Shown: positions 6,910-14,856, numbered from the stretch's first letter. The stretch is 64,000 nt of DNA from VXOI01 sp965261945 (GCA_965261945.1 CBDHEF010000001.1:62001-126000), one strand, 5' to 3'. Made by a program: numbers and translations. The notes: a model not told the origin generated them from the sequence alone.

Positions 6910-7761
6910 CTACTGCACCAGGTTGGGAGTCACCTCGGCCGGAACGCCCCCGGCTTGCATCTCGCGGGCGCGGGCCTCGACGGCGGGAATCACCGACGCG
7001 ATCAGGTCCTCGTCCAGGTCGGCGGCTACGCCGGGGTAGCCGGCGCGCTCCAGCATCGGCCCCAAGTTCTTGCTCTTGAACTGGTCCAGGCACCAGCCCA
7101 GCGGGTCGGAAACCAGGGCCTTGTCCCAGTAGATGCGATGGTTCTTGTTGCGGGGGCCATAGTGGTAGTGCGGGCCGTCCCAGAAGCAGTCGAAGGCCAG
7201 CAGCTCGGTCTCCTCGGTGAAGACGCGGCCCGTGTTCCCGGCCAGGTCGGCCAGCACGTGGATGGCCACGCCGCCGTCGCCGGAACCCAGCCGCCGGTTT
7301 TCCAGGCCGAACTTGATGTTGCCGGCCTCGAAGACATCGGTGCCCCGGTTGTGCTTCACGGTGTTGCGCTCGGCCATGAACTTGGCCCGCGCGACGTTCT
7401 CCACCTCGTCCAGCGCCGAGTATACGGCGGCCAGGTCCACTGCGCCGGCGGCCTCGGCATATCCAGCCTCGGTGAGCATGATGCCTATGCTGCTGCGGAG
7501 GGTCCTCACCGACCAGCCGATGGGGTTGCCGTCCACGGTCTCGTCCATGCGGAACTTGACATTCTTGCCGCCAGGGCCGTAGACATAGCTGCGCTCGCGG
7601 TCGAAGCAGTTGAACCGCAGCGCGGTGTCGCCGCCGGCCTCGACCAGAATGGCCACGCCCTGATCTGAGTGGTCCTGAATGTTGCCGTCCCAAAGCTCAT
7701 GCTGGACAACGAAGGTAACGTTGCCAGCCTCAACCCGAACACGCCCAGTCTGCTGCATCAT
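6910..7761 (-). CDS. Uncharacterised protein with internal duplication
   Basis: A 283-residue soluble protein made of two homologous halves. Residues of about 30-105 (GVAILVEAGGD, FNCFDRERSYVYGPGGKN, GNPIGWSVRTLRSSIGIMLTEAGY) align with about 165-250 (GVAIHVLADLAG, FDCFWDGPHYHYGPRNKN, SDPLGWCLDQFKSKNLGPMLERAGY). The conserved F-x-CF, YGP and GW positions suggest a repeated small fold. I believe similar proteins are annotated only as domains of unknown function (possibly DUF7700, from memory). No catalytic motif, signal peptide or membrane segment is seen. GGAGGAG lies 10 bases before the ATG; ATG 7758 is an alternative start. It is a single-gene unit with its own terminator. Confidence 0.7.
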   Translation of the reverse strand: MMQQTGRVRVEAGNVTFVVQHELWDGNIQDHSDQGVAILVEAGGDTALRFNCFDRERSYVYGPGGKNVKFRMDETVDGNPIGWSVRTLRSSIGIMLTEAGYAEAAGAVDLAAVYSALDEVENVARAKFMAERNTVKHNRGTDVFEAGNIKFGLENRRLGSGDGGVAIHVLADLAGNTGRVFTEETELLAFDCFWDGPHYHYGPRNKNHRIYWDKALVSDPLGWCLDQFKSKNLGPMLERAGYPGVAADLDEDLIASVIPAVEARAREMQAGGVPAEVTPNLVQ

Positions 7762-7878
7762 ATCGTCCAGTCTCCTCCCTAAATGGTGGTATCTGGAATA
7801 TAGCCACCGGCAGGCGGCAGTGTCAACAGGAAAATACGTGGGGTTGGTGGAGCAGAAAGGGCCGATGAATCAACTCCC

Positions 7879-8388
7879 CTACGGCTTCGGCGTCAGGCGG
7901 CTAACTTGAAAGCCCGGGAAATGCTGGTTCCATGATGCCAGATTAAACACGGCACAATCCTGCACAATTGGTCGCGCCCATGAACTTGGCACTCCAACAG
8001 GCAGTTTTCTCTTCAAGTCATTTGTCCGTCTATCCAGTTCGGCCGATGTCAGCGTGTCGAGTGCTATTAGCACCATGTAATAGACAGGTTTACTCACTCG
8101 TCCAGCGGCCCATTCGTATAGAAATGAATCCCGGTATTTGTACTTCAACTCTTCGTCGAGGCTGCCGGATACGAGACTGCCGATGAACTCCTGTCTTGAT
8201 TCGGGAGTGGCTCTCGGGTGCTGGGGATCCTTGAATTCGATAAACAAGAAACGGTCGGAAAGCTCGACTACAAAGTCCACTGCCTTCATGCAGTGAGTCA
8301 GGCCGTGATCGGAGCCATCGAATCTACGTGCTGCCTCTGCGTGGCTTATTGTGATTTGCAGGTCCCTTTCCTCAAGGACCATGGTCAT
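7879..8388 (-). CDS. PD-(D/E)XK nuclease-like partner of an AAA ATPase
   Basis: A 169-residue protein starting inside the end of the ATPase gene (ATGA overlap at 8385-8388), so the two are translationally coupled. The central segment VDFVVELSDRFLFIEFKDP places an Asp at about 38 and E-F-K at about 51-53, matching the D-x(n)-E-x-K core of PD-(D/E)XK nucleases. The rest is mixed helix/strand with no other known motif. I infer a small nuclease or effector controlled by the ATPase. The nuclease assignment rests on one short motif and is tentative. Confidence 0.55.
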   Translation of the reverse strand: MTMVLEERDLQITISHAEAARRFDGSDHGLTHCMKAVDFVVELSDRFLFIEFKDPQHPRATPESRQEFIGSLVSGSLDEELKYKYRDSFLYEWAAGRVSKPVYYMVLIALDTLTSAELDRRTNDLKRKLPVGVPSSWARPIVQDCAVFNLASWNQHFPGFQVSRLTPKP

Positions 8389-9401
8389 ATTAGGCCCGCC
8401 AAGCTGCGCTTAATCTCTCGGTCATAGACACTGTCGAAAGCCTCCATGATGGCGTTTGAGTGAATTTCCGAAAACTTGTCCGTAGTGTGGCAGGCTATTT
8501 GGCCTTCCTCGTGATAAAGGGAGTGGAAAGCCACCTTGTCGCCTTCCTTCGCCTGAAGGTCTAATTCCCTGAGTATCACGTAGTCGTGCGTCGCCAGAAA
8601 AATCTGCACCCCGATCCGCTGCAACTCCAGCATCACATCAATCACCACCCCATACAACTTCGGGTTCAGATTAGTCTCCGGCTCATCCCAGAACAGCACC
8701 GCCCCAGGCTTGAGCGTCCCGTTCCGAATCAGCAGCCACAGCAACCCCAGCTTCCGCAACCCCTCCGCCAGCAGCGTAAACTCAATCTCCCCCTGCTCCC
8801 CACTCAGGAAAAACTCTTCCCCGTGCAATGTGACCTTTCCGCCAAGCGCGGCTTCCAACTTCTCAAGTACCTGTGCCGGTACAAACTCAGCGGGATCGCG
8901 TAAAGCCGGGAGATAAGCCCTGTCCAGAATGTCTAGGTACGTTTCCTCGAAATGAACTTCGCGCGCGGAGTAAAGCGACCTGAAGCCCGGCGCGTTGGCA
9001 AGCATATCCTTGGCAGGGATGTAGGTCGCAAACGACGGAGAGAAGTCCCAGTCATCCGATGATTCGGAGCCCGGCAGATTAGTGAAGCCTATTGTTTTGG
9101 GCAACTCCCCGCTAACGAAGGAACTGCCACGAAATACGTCCAGCCGCGCAGTCTTGTCTGGGTTGCCGCGTCCAATCAATCTCAGGTGGTCTTTGCCAGC
9201 CGGTAGAAAGCAATCCAGCAATTTAAAATAATAATCAGCTGGCGGATAATCGCTTCTCGCCAATGCCGCATAGCACACCTTCATCAAATGCGTCTTCCCC
9301 GTCCCATTCGCCCCCACCAAGACGTTAATCCCGGGCGAAGGCTCCAAGTCCAGCTTGTGGAAGACGGTAAAGTTCTCCAGCACTACTCGAGTGATAGTCA
9401 T
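8385..9401 (-). CDS. AAA-type (OLD/ABC-like) ATPase
   Basis: A 338-residue ATPase of the SMC/ABC-like AAA_15/AAA_21 group. Visible motifs: Walker A GANGTGKT (about 32-39), signature-like LLAEGLRKLG (about 213-222), Walker B VLFWDEPETNLNP (about 237-249) and the H-loop ATHDY (about 271-275). The insert between Walker A and signature is short and has no TOPRIM domain, so it is not a complete OLD nuclease. ATPases of this class act as sensors in several defence systems (Septu, Gabija-like, PARIS) when paired with a small nuclease gene, which is the arrangement here. The ribosome site is weak (GGAAGCGC). Two 13-bp direct repeats lie just upstream. Confidence 0.8.
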   Translation of the reverse strand: MTITRVVLENFTVFHKLDLEPSPGINVLVGANGTGKTHLMKVCYAALARSDYPPADYYFKLLDCFLPAGKDHLRLIGRGNPDKTARLDVFRGSSFVSGELPKTIGFTNLPGSESSDDWDFSPSFATYIPAKDMLANAPGFRSLYSAREVHFEETYLDILDRAYLPALRDPAEFVPAQVLEKLEAALGGKVTLHGEEFFLSGEQGEIEFTLLAEGLRKLGLLWLLIRNGTLKPGAVLFWDEPETNLNPKLYGVVIDVMLELQRIGVQIFLATHDYVILRELDLQAKEGDKVAFHSLYHEEGQIACHTTDKFSEIHSNAIMEAFDSVYDREIKRSLAGLI

Positions 9402-9411
9402 GCGCTTCCAT

Positions 9412-9441
9412 CTCTTACTTTACGATAGCTCTTACTTTACG
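9412..9441 (-). promoter_or_regulatory. Direct repeat upstream of the ATPase/nuclease operon
   Basis: Two copies of ctcttactttacg lie at 9412-9424 and 9429-9441, a 17-bp period, starting 11 bases upstream of the ATPase ATG. Direct repeats spaced by nearly two helical turns in a promoter suggest an operator for a dimeric repressor, but no regulator is identified. It could also be a chance duplication like others in the window. Confidence 0.4.
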
Positions 9442-9468
9442 GTAGAGTCTTTCTATTTTTGGCGCAAA

Positions 9469-9532
9469 TTGTCTGAACCAGGATTTTTCAATCCAGTGAA
9501 TCTTTTAATCCTGAAAATCCTGATTCAGACAA
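9469..9532. repeat. Inverted-repeat element family D, copy 1
   Basis: A 64-bp palindromic element: ttgtctgaaccaggatt at the left and aatcctgattcagacaa at the right, with aatcctgaaaatcc repeats inside. A second copy lies at 13043-13126. It sits between the ATPase operon and the end of the monooxygenase gene and could serve as a transcription stop, but its origin is more likely a dispersed repeat. Confidence 0.7.
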
Positions 9533-9562
9533 ATAGTAGCCCGCGTCGCATCCCGCAACCGC

Positions 9563-10750
9563 CTACCCCAGCGGCTTCTCCTCCACGTTGAAGTGGGGCA
9601 TCACTTCTTCGCCGAACCGTTGTAGCTGCTCCAGCATGACCTCCAACGGCGCGCCCATGCGGTTGCAGCCCACGTGCATATACTCCAGCCCGGGGTACCT
9701 GTCCTGGATCGCCATGATCTTCTCGGTCACCTGCTCCGCCGTTCCCACCAGCCACGCCTGCTGGTTGACGATGTCCTCCATCGTCGGCAGGCCGGCCCCC
9801 CGGGCCCGTCGTGGATCGCCCAGCGCCTCAATCTGCGAGTCCGTCAGCGCCCGGAAGAACCCCAGCGGCGCAAACATCTTCATGTCCTCTTCCAGGTACT
9901 TGCGGCCCTGCTCGATGGCCTCCTGCTCCGAGTCCGCGATGAAGGTCGGCAGGCCGATGACCAGCCGCCCGCCCGGCTCCACGTTATGGCCGTGGCGGTT
10001 TACCGTTTCCGTCCAGCGCATGATGACGTCGTCGTTTGCCCCTCCGGTGACCGCGCCGCCGCCCATGATGCCCTGGATGTCGTGCTTCGCCATAAAGTCC
10101 ATGGCCCGCTGGCTGCTCGACACCATCGGCTGCCAGGTCTCCACGGGCTGGCGCTTCGGACGTGGCACCAGCGTCAGCTCCTTCAGCGTGTAGCCCCGGT
10201 ACGGCACCTCGGGCGGTAGCTGGTAGTGCTTGCCCTGGTACGAGAAGGAGTCCTCGTGGAACGCCTTCATTATGACCTCGACCTGCTCCTCGAATATCTC
10301 CCGGTTCATATCGTTGTCCGAGTTGGTGCTGGGCACGCCGAAGGTGTCGACCTCCCGCGAGTGGTAGCCCCGGCCCACGCCGAAGATGACCCGTCCGCCG
10401 GTCAGGATGTCGGCGGTGGCATAGTCCTCGGCGAGGCGCAGCGGGTGCCACATGGGGTTGATGTTGAAGCCGCAGCCAAACTTGAGTTGCTTGGTCATCC
10501 TGGCCAGGTGGACGAACATCATCAACAGGTTGGGGATAACCTCGTTCCCCTCGTGTTGGAAATGGTGCTCGGCCGCCCAGAAGCTGTGATACCCCAAGCG
10601 GTCCATCAGCTTCGCCATCTGCTCGCAGCGGTCGAAGATGGTGATGAGATGTTCGTTGTCGAACCGCCGCTCGTTGACCGGAGTGGCGTCCAGCCCCAGA
10701 TCCCCCAGATCCACGTGCCCGGCGTAAAGGCTCCCAAAATGCTTGATCAT
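9563..10750 (-). CDS. LLM-class flavin-dependent monooxygenase
   Basis: A 395-residue bacterial luciferase-like TIM-barrel protein. Family features include WAAEHHFQHEG (about 58-68), GCGFNINPMWHPLRLAEDYATADILTGGRVIFGVGRGYHSREVDTFG (about 92-139, not quoted fully as a motif) and a C-terminal region with LVGTAEQVTEKI, the usual TIM-barrel phosphate-binding end. The enzyme would use reduced FMN or F420 to oxidise a small organic substrate. The ATG follows GAGGTATGCA. Its 5' end and promoter are partly duplicated at 14590-14810 next to a pseudogene. Confidence 0.85.
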   Translation of the reverse strand: MIKHFGSLYAGHVDLGDLGLDATPVNERRFDNEHLITIFDRCEQMAKLMDRLGYHSFWAAEHHFQHEGNEVIPNLLMMFVHLARMTKQLKFGCGFNINPMWHPLRLAEDYATADILTGGRVIFGVGRGYHSREVDTFGVPSTNSDNDMNREIFEEQVEVIMKAFHEDSFSYQGKHYQLPPEVPYRGYTLKELTLVPRPKRQPVETWQPMVSSSQRAMDFMAKHDIQGIMGGGAVTGGANDDVIMRWTETVNRHGHNVEPGGRLVIGLPTFIADSEQEAIEQGRKYLEEDMKMFAPLGFFRALTDSQIEALGDPRRARGAGLPTMEDIVNQQAWLVGTAEQVTEKIMAIQDRYPGLEYMHVGCNRMGAPLEVMLEQLQRFGEEVMPHFNVEEKPLG

Positions 10751-10784
10751 TGCATACCTCGTTCAATTGGATTTGCTGCTGAAA

Positions 10785-10814
10785 TTGTATCTGCGTTGTT
10801 GGTGGGGTTGTCAA
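10785..10814 (-). promoter_or_regulatory. Sigma70-like promoter of the monooxygenase gene
   Basis: On the minus strand TTGACA (10814-10809) and TACAAT (10790-10785) are 18-19 bases apart. The same arrangement, TTGGCA and TACAAT, is conserved in the diverged duplicate at about 14770-14800, which supports it being a real promoter. Confidence 0.5.
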
Positions 10815-10864
10815 ACGGCGTCGGGGGGGCGTCGTTGCTCCCTATAAGTCGTTGCTCCCTATAA

Positions 10865-10902
10865 CAGGAAATGGAAAGGACGGGCCGATGATGGCCCGCC
10901 CT
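10865..10902 (-). terminator. Intrinsic terminator of the three-gene operon
   Basis: On the minus strand AGGGCGGGCC and GGCCCGTCCT form a stem around a six-base loop, with one G-T mismatch pair, followed by TTCCATTTCC. It lies just after the last gene of the operon that ends at 10931. Confidence 0.6.
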
Positions 10903-10930
10903 GTTCTGTCTGAGGGCGCCGGATTTTTGT

Positions 10931-11447
10931 CTATTGCGCTGCAAAAGCATCTGCGACCGACATCCGGTTCCCCCAAAGTGGCAGCAGTTCGTCTCTCATG
11001 CTCCGCGCCAAGCTATCTTTCATCCCAGCGTTGGACAGATAAATCGAAGCATGGCCCAAGTTTGACCGTGTCGCGCTGTCTACTACTACGAAAACTTGAT
11101 TTCCGTTATCTTGAATTTCCCTCACGGCCCTGGCAGTGAAGCGTACTACCCCTTCTGACACTCGTATCTTTCCTTGGAAAGTCCTCGTCAGCTTCTCTTC
11201 TATGGAATCTTCGACAAACTTCCGCGTGACATATCCCAATCGATGTGACATATCCCAATCGATGTACTGAAAAGCCCCGTCCCCTCAAATCTGTCAGCGA
11301 GATCGCGGAAGGCTGGACCACGCCATCAACCACATGGCCGGGGTTCAAAATCTCCCTGAGAAGACTCTCTTCGTCCGCCACCAGTCCTGGAGAAATTCCC
11401 GGAGCAGCCAAAGTTCCTTCGTCCAAGTGCGGGGACTGACAAGGCAC
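10931..11447 (-). pseudogene. Third gene of unknown operon, frameshifted by a 19-bp duplication
   Basis: Two overlapping frames together encode one protein of about 165 residues. The N-terminal part starts at GTG 11447 (PCQSPHLDEG...LTDLRGRGFSVHRLGYVT) and the C-terminal part continues in another frame (RKFVEDSIEEKLTRTF...NRMSVADAFAAQ). At the junction, gtgacatatcccaatcgat is present twice in a row (11226-11263); removing one copy joins the two frames without a stop. GTG 11447 is six bases after the previous stop, so translation is coupled. I do not recognise the family. A separate start at 11251 could still make the C-terminal 106 residues. Confidence 0.7.
11226..11263. repeat. 19-bp tandem duplication causing a frameshift
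   Basis: Exact duplicate units at 11226-11244 and 11245-11263. Because 19 is not a multiple of three it breaks the reading frame of the surrounding minus-strand gene. Replication slippage could add or remove the unit, so this may be reversible. Confidence 0.9.
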
Positions 11448-11453
11448 GTGTGG

Positions 11454-11966
11454 TCACCCGGCCAGCAACGCTCTGAGCGCCTTCGGTAGAGGCGACATCA
11501 CGGAGATGTCATCTCCAAACCACTTTTCTCCGTCCTGCCCGCGAGCATAGAAGGAATAAGCGCCGCTCCCATAAAACCCCAGGTCTATCAGCATCCCTTC
11601 CTGGGTCCAGGCGAAGTTGACCTCTCCGTCGTCCGCCAGCGAAATATAAGGTGATGCCCTGAGAGGCACTGGCAGTCGGTCAATGAAAGCTACCGCGTCC
11701 TTGAATGCAGCTTCCGAGGGCCAATCAGCGGCCGGCCATCTTTCGGATTCCGGCCTCGACTGTAATTCAGACAGCCGATCTAGCAACGGAAGGAATACCG
11801 TCCTCCAAGAAATTTCAGACACCGGCTTGGTTGCCGGAGTACACTGATAGAGGCCAGTAGGCTCCGTTTTCAACACCTCGTGAGTCATGGAGCGAGTGTA
11901 TCCAATCTCGGCTCCCAATCCGCTGCTTGGGGGCATTCCCTTGCTTGGTAGAGTCGACCTCATCAT
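11454..11966 (-). CDS. Unknown protein, middle gene of the three-gene operon
   Basis: About 170 residues from ATG 11966 (a second ATG follows at 11963). The frame runs farther upstream to 12089, but that part overlaps the preceding gene, and ATG 11966 is only two bases after its stop, typical of coupled translation. The C-terminal half has a recurrent pattern: WPAADWPSEAAFKDA, ISLADDGEVNFAWTQ, IDLGFYGSGAYSFYARGQDG. I have the impression of similar small proteins next to TIGR04255-like genes, but I cannot name the family. No membrane segment or catalytic motif is visible. Confidence 0.6.
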   Translation of the reverse strand: MMRSTLPSKGMPPSSGLGAEIGYTRSMTHEVLKTEPTGLYQCTPATKPVSEISWRTVFLPLLDRLSELQSRPESERWPAADWPSEAAFKDAVAFIDRLPVPLRASPYISLADDGEVNFAWTQEGMLIDLGFYGSGAYSFYARGQDGEKWFGDDISVMSPLPKALRALLAG

Positions 11967-11968
11967 GG

Positions 11969-12790
11969 TTATAACCCTATTTTCGAAAGCATTTCTGGCA
12001 GCAGGATACTCTTCAATATCTCCTTGTTTTGGTCGTGAAGGATCCCTAATGCCTGTTTCAATCCGATCTCGTCGTCGGATGGTTCCCAAAGTGCGGGAAT
12101 TGATTGCCGAGGGGACTCCAGGTGCATCGTTGCCTGGTGGTCGATCATTACCGCCGAAGAGAGGTCAACTGGCTGACTGGATATGTTCAAGTTGTGGAGA
12201 ACTCTTCCCCGTCCAATTGTAGTATCGAACCATCCAGTGTTGCAGTGCCAAATAGAACCTGAATCGAAGATATGCGGCGCCAAATGAGAACTCTCATTCA
12301 CGAAGAGCAGCTCGGCCCGTGCCTCACTCGGACGCCCGCCGTAAGTGAACCGGTCGATGAATCTATGGCTGAAGCCTACTACCGGGTTTCGGTTGAGGGG
12401 TAGTGACCTTAGAACTGCAAGAAAACACCTGTTTATGTGCTGACTTGCGAGATCCCAGGATTCGTAGTCCATGATGCTCGCCGAAAGAACGTTCTCCGTG
12501 AGTTGTAGGACTCTGGCCTGTTGCCCGTTGCCCTGTACTTTCGAGAACTGGAATCCGACCAAGTCCGAGGACATGGCTCCCATAGGCGATGGTTCTGAGG
12601 GATTGGTGATGTCTATCTGGAATGACCCTCCTCTTACCTCAACTGAGATAGGGAGGATGTCTGACAATTCCGCTTCGGCAAATCCCCGGGTCGTTTCAAT
12701 GGCCTGCCGGTCGAATCGCTCGAAGAACAACAGGCTGATCTGCGCCTCTTGGATCGAGTGCTTCTCTTGAAATGGAAGGTATTCCGCCAT
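11969..12790 (-). CDS. TIGR04255-like protein, first gene of the three-gene operon
   Basis: A 273-residue soluble protein. The middle holds VVGFSHRFIDRFTYGG and the C-terminus ALGILHDQNKEILKSILLPEMLSKIGL, which resembles the sporadically distributed TIGR04255 family (central R-x-I-N-R-like strand, C-terminal L-x-x-L-H-x(n)-F helix). This is from memory and tentative; the family has no known function. GGGAG lies upstream of the ATG. The three genes at 12790-10931 follow each other with 2- and 6-base gaps, so they should act together. Confidence 0.55.
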   Translation of the reverse strand: MAEYLPFQEKHSIQEAQISLLFFERFDRQAIETTRGFAEAELSDILPISVEVRGGSFQIDITNPSEPSPMGAMSSDLVGFQFSKVQGNGQQARVLQLTENVLSASIMDYESWDLASQHINRCFLAVLRSLPLNRNPVVGFSHRFIDRFTYGGRPSEARAELLFVNESSHLAPHIFDSGSIWHCNTGWFDTTIGRGRVLHNLNISSQPVDLSSAVMIDHQATMHLESPRQSIPALWEPSDDEIGLKQALGILHDQNKEILKSILLPEMLSKIGL

Positions 12791-12861
12791 GACGTCTCCC
12801 GGGCGGTTCCCAACGGGCGAAAGGATACACCCTCTTTCCTGCCATTGTATACCCGACCCGT

Positions 12862-13026
12862 GGTTTTTCAGGACGATTGCAAAGTAACTCCAAGTGTCGG
12901 TGTCCGCTCATCCTGAGCTTGTCGAAGGATGCCCGTCCAAGCCGCCGATGGTTCGACAGGCTCACTATGATCGGGTCGGGAAGCGCTTTGCAATCGTCCT
13001 GGTGGTTTTTCAGGACGATTGCAAAG
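12862..13026. repeat. Dispersed repeat cluster, caggacgattgcaaag family
   Basis: The string tttttcaggacgattgcaaag occurs in part at 12865-12884, as its complement ctttgcaatcgtcctg at 12986-13001, and again directly at 13006-13026. Between them lie tcctgagcttgtcgaagga (12911-12929) and gttcgacaggctcac (12951-12965), members of the widespread cctgagc-ttgtcgaagg repeat also seen at 21.9 and 57.46 kb. The 12791-13196 gap holds only these repeats and the element at 13043-13126. Confidence 0.7.
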
Positions 13027-13042
13027 TCTGTCGGCCCCAATC

Positions 13043-13126
13043 TTGTCTGAACAGGATTCATCGATGTTCAGGATTGGGGCGGCTATCCTGAACATCTCAA
13101 AATCCGGTAAATCCTGATTCAGACAA
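13043..13126. repeat. Inverted-repeat element family D, copy 2
   Basis: Bounded by ttgtctgaacaggatt and aatcctgattcagacaa, the same ends as the element at 9469-9532. It lies in the gap upstream of the three-gene operon and downstream of the PEP/pyruvate-binding pseudogene. Confidence 0.7.
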
Positions 13127-13196
13127 TCCCATCGCTTTCTGGGCGTCGCGTGTTGGCGCGTCCGGCTTCAGCACCGGATCAGCTCCGCTGGGCCAG

Positions 13197-14422
13197 TCAT
13201 CTCAAGACAAGGTAATTCCAGCCGCGGTAAAGGGTCCGCCCTCTGAACTCCTGCTGACGGTCCATGCCGACCGCCAGAACCACCGGCGGATTGGCGGCCA
13301 ATTCGACCGACGTCAACGTCCTGAACGCCGCCAACTGCGGATCCGGATCGTAGAACTTCCACTCCTGCGTCCGGCTGTCCAGCCACCAGACCCGCTGTAG
13401 CGCGCCGCTGCTGGCCAGCGGGCTTAGAATCTGCTCGACCGGCTGCGTCCCGCTCCCAGGTTGTCGAGGTAGCGGCTTCTTCGTGACCGGCACAAAGTTC
13501 CAGCCCGCGTACAGCGGGACGCCCCGGAATAGCTGGTTGCGGCTCACGTTGATGGCCACGACGGCTGGCGGGTCCGACGCGAGGTTGACTGTCTGCATCG
13601 TATTGAAGGGCGCAAAACCCGGGTTTGGATCATAGAGCAGCCAACGCTGGGATGATTCGATGAGTCGCCAAACCCGCCCCAGCGTGCTGTTTCGTGTCAG
13701 CGGCTGGAACAGCTGCCCAACTCCCTGGACATTCGACACCGGCGGCGGCGGCGGAGGGGCTGGTGGGACGAAGCCGCCGCCGCCGCCTCGGCCGCCGGTG
13801 GTAGTCGTTGGCGTTGGCGTTGGCGGGGCTGGCGTTGGCGTGGCCGGCGTTGACGTTGGTGGTTGCGTGGCCGGCGTTGACGTTGGCGGCGTGGCCGGCG
13901 TTGGCGGCGTGGCCGGCGTTGACGGCGTTGACGGCGTTGACGGTGGCGGCGTTGGCGGCGTTGGCGGTGGTTGCGTGGCCGGCGTTGGCGGCGGCGTATC
14001 CCGCTCAACGCCGCCGAACACCCAAGGCCGGGCCTGTTTGATCGCCAGGACATTCGCGCTGGTGATCTTGAACTCGATCTCCATGGCGAATGGTTCGTTG
14101 GGTTTCGGTTGGTACAATTCCTTGAAGCGGTCGTGGATCAATTGGAGGCGCGCGCGCAGCTGGCGCGTATAGTCGGCGCTCATCGCGTATAGTCGGCGCT
14201 CATGAGGAGTTTCCCTGGCGCTACCTGGTTGGAGGTGGCAAGGACCTGGTATGTGCCATCCCTGAACAACATGATTTCCTCGGGAACCGAGTGCGCGTTG
14301 GGGTTGGTTATCAGGTCCTCGCCCGCCTGACTGTTGACGTAGTAGTCCCCCTTCCTGCCGAAGAGGGGGTCGAAGCTGACGGCGACGCCGTTGACCAGTT
14401 CGTCCTGGTAGCTGGGATGCAC
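13197..14422 (-). pseudogene. Truncated and frameshifted PEP/pyruvate-binding protein with surface repeats
   Basis: The surviving 5' part (14422-14183) reads HPSYQDELVNGVAVSFDP, YYVNSQAGEDLITNP and SVPEEIMLF, and the next frame reads FAMEIEFKITSANVLAIKQARPWVF: together the C-terminal half of a PEP/pyruvate (PPDK N-terminal) binding domain. The N-terminal half is missing and MITE A copy 2 begins directly upstream. A 20-bp duplication at 14164-14203 shifts the frame; deleting one unit restores it. Downstream come a Pro/Thr linker of about 90 residues and two 75-residue repeats (VWRLIESSQRWLLYDPNPG and VWWLDSRTQEWKFYDPDPQ, each ending LY-x-GWN). The 328-codon frame from ATG 14183 might still be expressed. 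Confidence 0.75.
14164..14203. repeat. 20-bp tandem duplication causing a frameshift
   Basis: Units cgcgtatagtcggcgctcat at 14164-14183 and 14184-14203 are identical. In the minus-strand gene the extra unit produces ATG...CGA TGA, a premature stop; with one unit the codons read on through MSADYTRQLRAR. This is a second event of the same kind as the 19-bp duplication at 11226-11263. Confidence 0.9.
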
Positions 14423-14589
14423 TAGGGCGTGTCGTCATATTCACCGTCATTCCCGCGAAAGCGGGAATCCAAAGGCCATTGGCAGCAAATACGTATTTGC
14501 CAGCAACCGGATTCTGGATTCCCGCTTTCGCGGGAATGACGAAAACAGACGCTTGGAGACCAGTACTCTTAAATTGACGACAGTCCCTA
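14423..14589. mobile_element. MITE family A, copy 2
   Basis: Reverse-oriented relative of the element at 3439-3624: left end tagggcgtgtcgtcat, right end tgacgacagtcccta, with the same internal cattcccgcgaaagcggga palindrome and TA at each end. It separates two gene fragments, the PEP/pyruvate-binding pseudogene and a truncated monooxygenase start, so it lies at a rearrangement point. Confidence 0.75.
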
Positions 14590-14737
14590 AGACCCCCATC
14601 GCTGCCCTCAGATGATCGATGCGATGAAAGTCGCGTTCCGTGAAAGCCCGGAAGTTCCAGAGGCTGGCGTCCAGCCCCAGATCCCCCAGATCCACATACC
14701 CGGCGTAAAGGCTCCCAAAATGCTTGATCATACTCAC
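14590..14737 (-). pseudogene. 5' fragment of a luciferase-like monooxygenase
   Basis: Starts MIKHFGSLYAGYVDLGDLGLDA, nearly identical to the first 22 residues of the monooxygenase at 9563-10750 (MIKHFGSLYAGHVDLGDLGLDA), then diverges and runs into MITE A copy 2. The upstream leader and promoter (TTGGCA, TACAAT) are also shared. Only about 50 codons precede the element, so it is a dead duplicate. Confidence 0.75.
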
Positions 14738-14856
14738 CTCGCTGATTTGGATTGCATGCCTGAAATTGTAGCCGCGCGGCTGGTGGGGTTGCCAAACCGG
14801 GGCTGGAACCGTCGGGCATAGCCGGAACGATAGAACAATCGCCGCGCGAAACCTCT

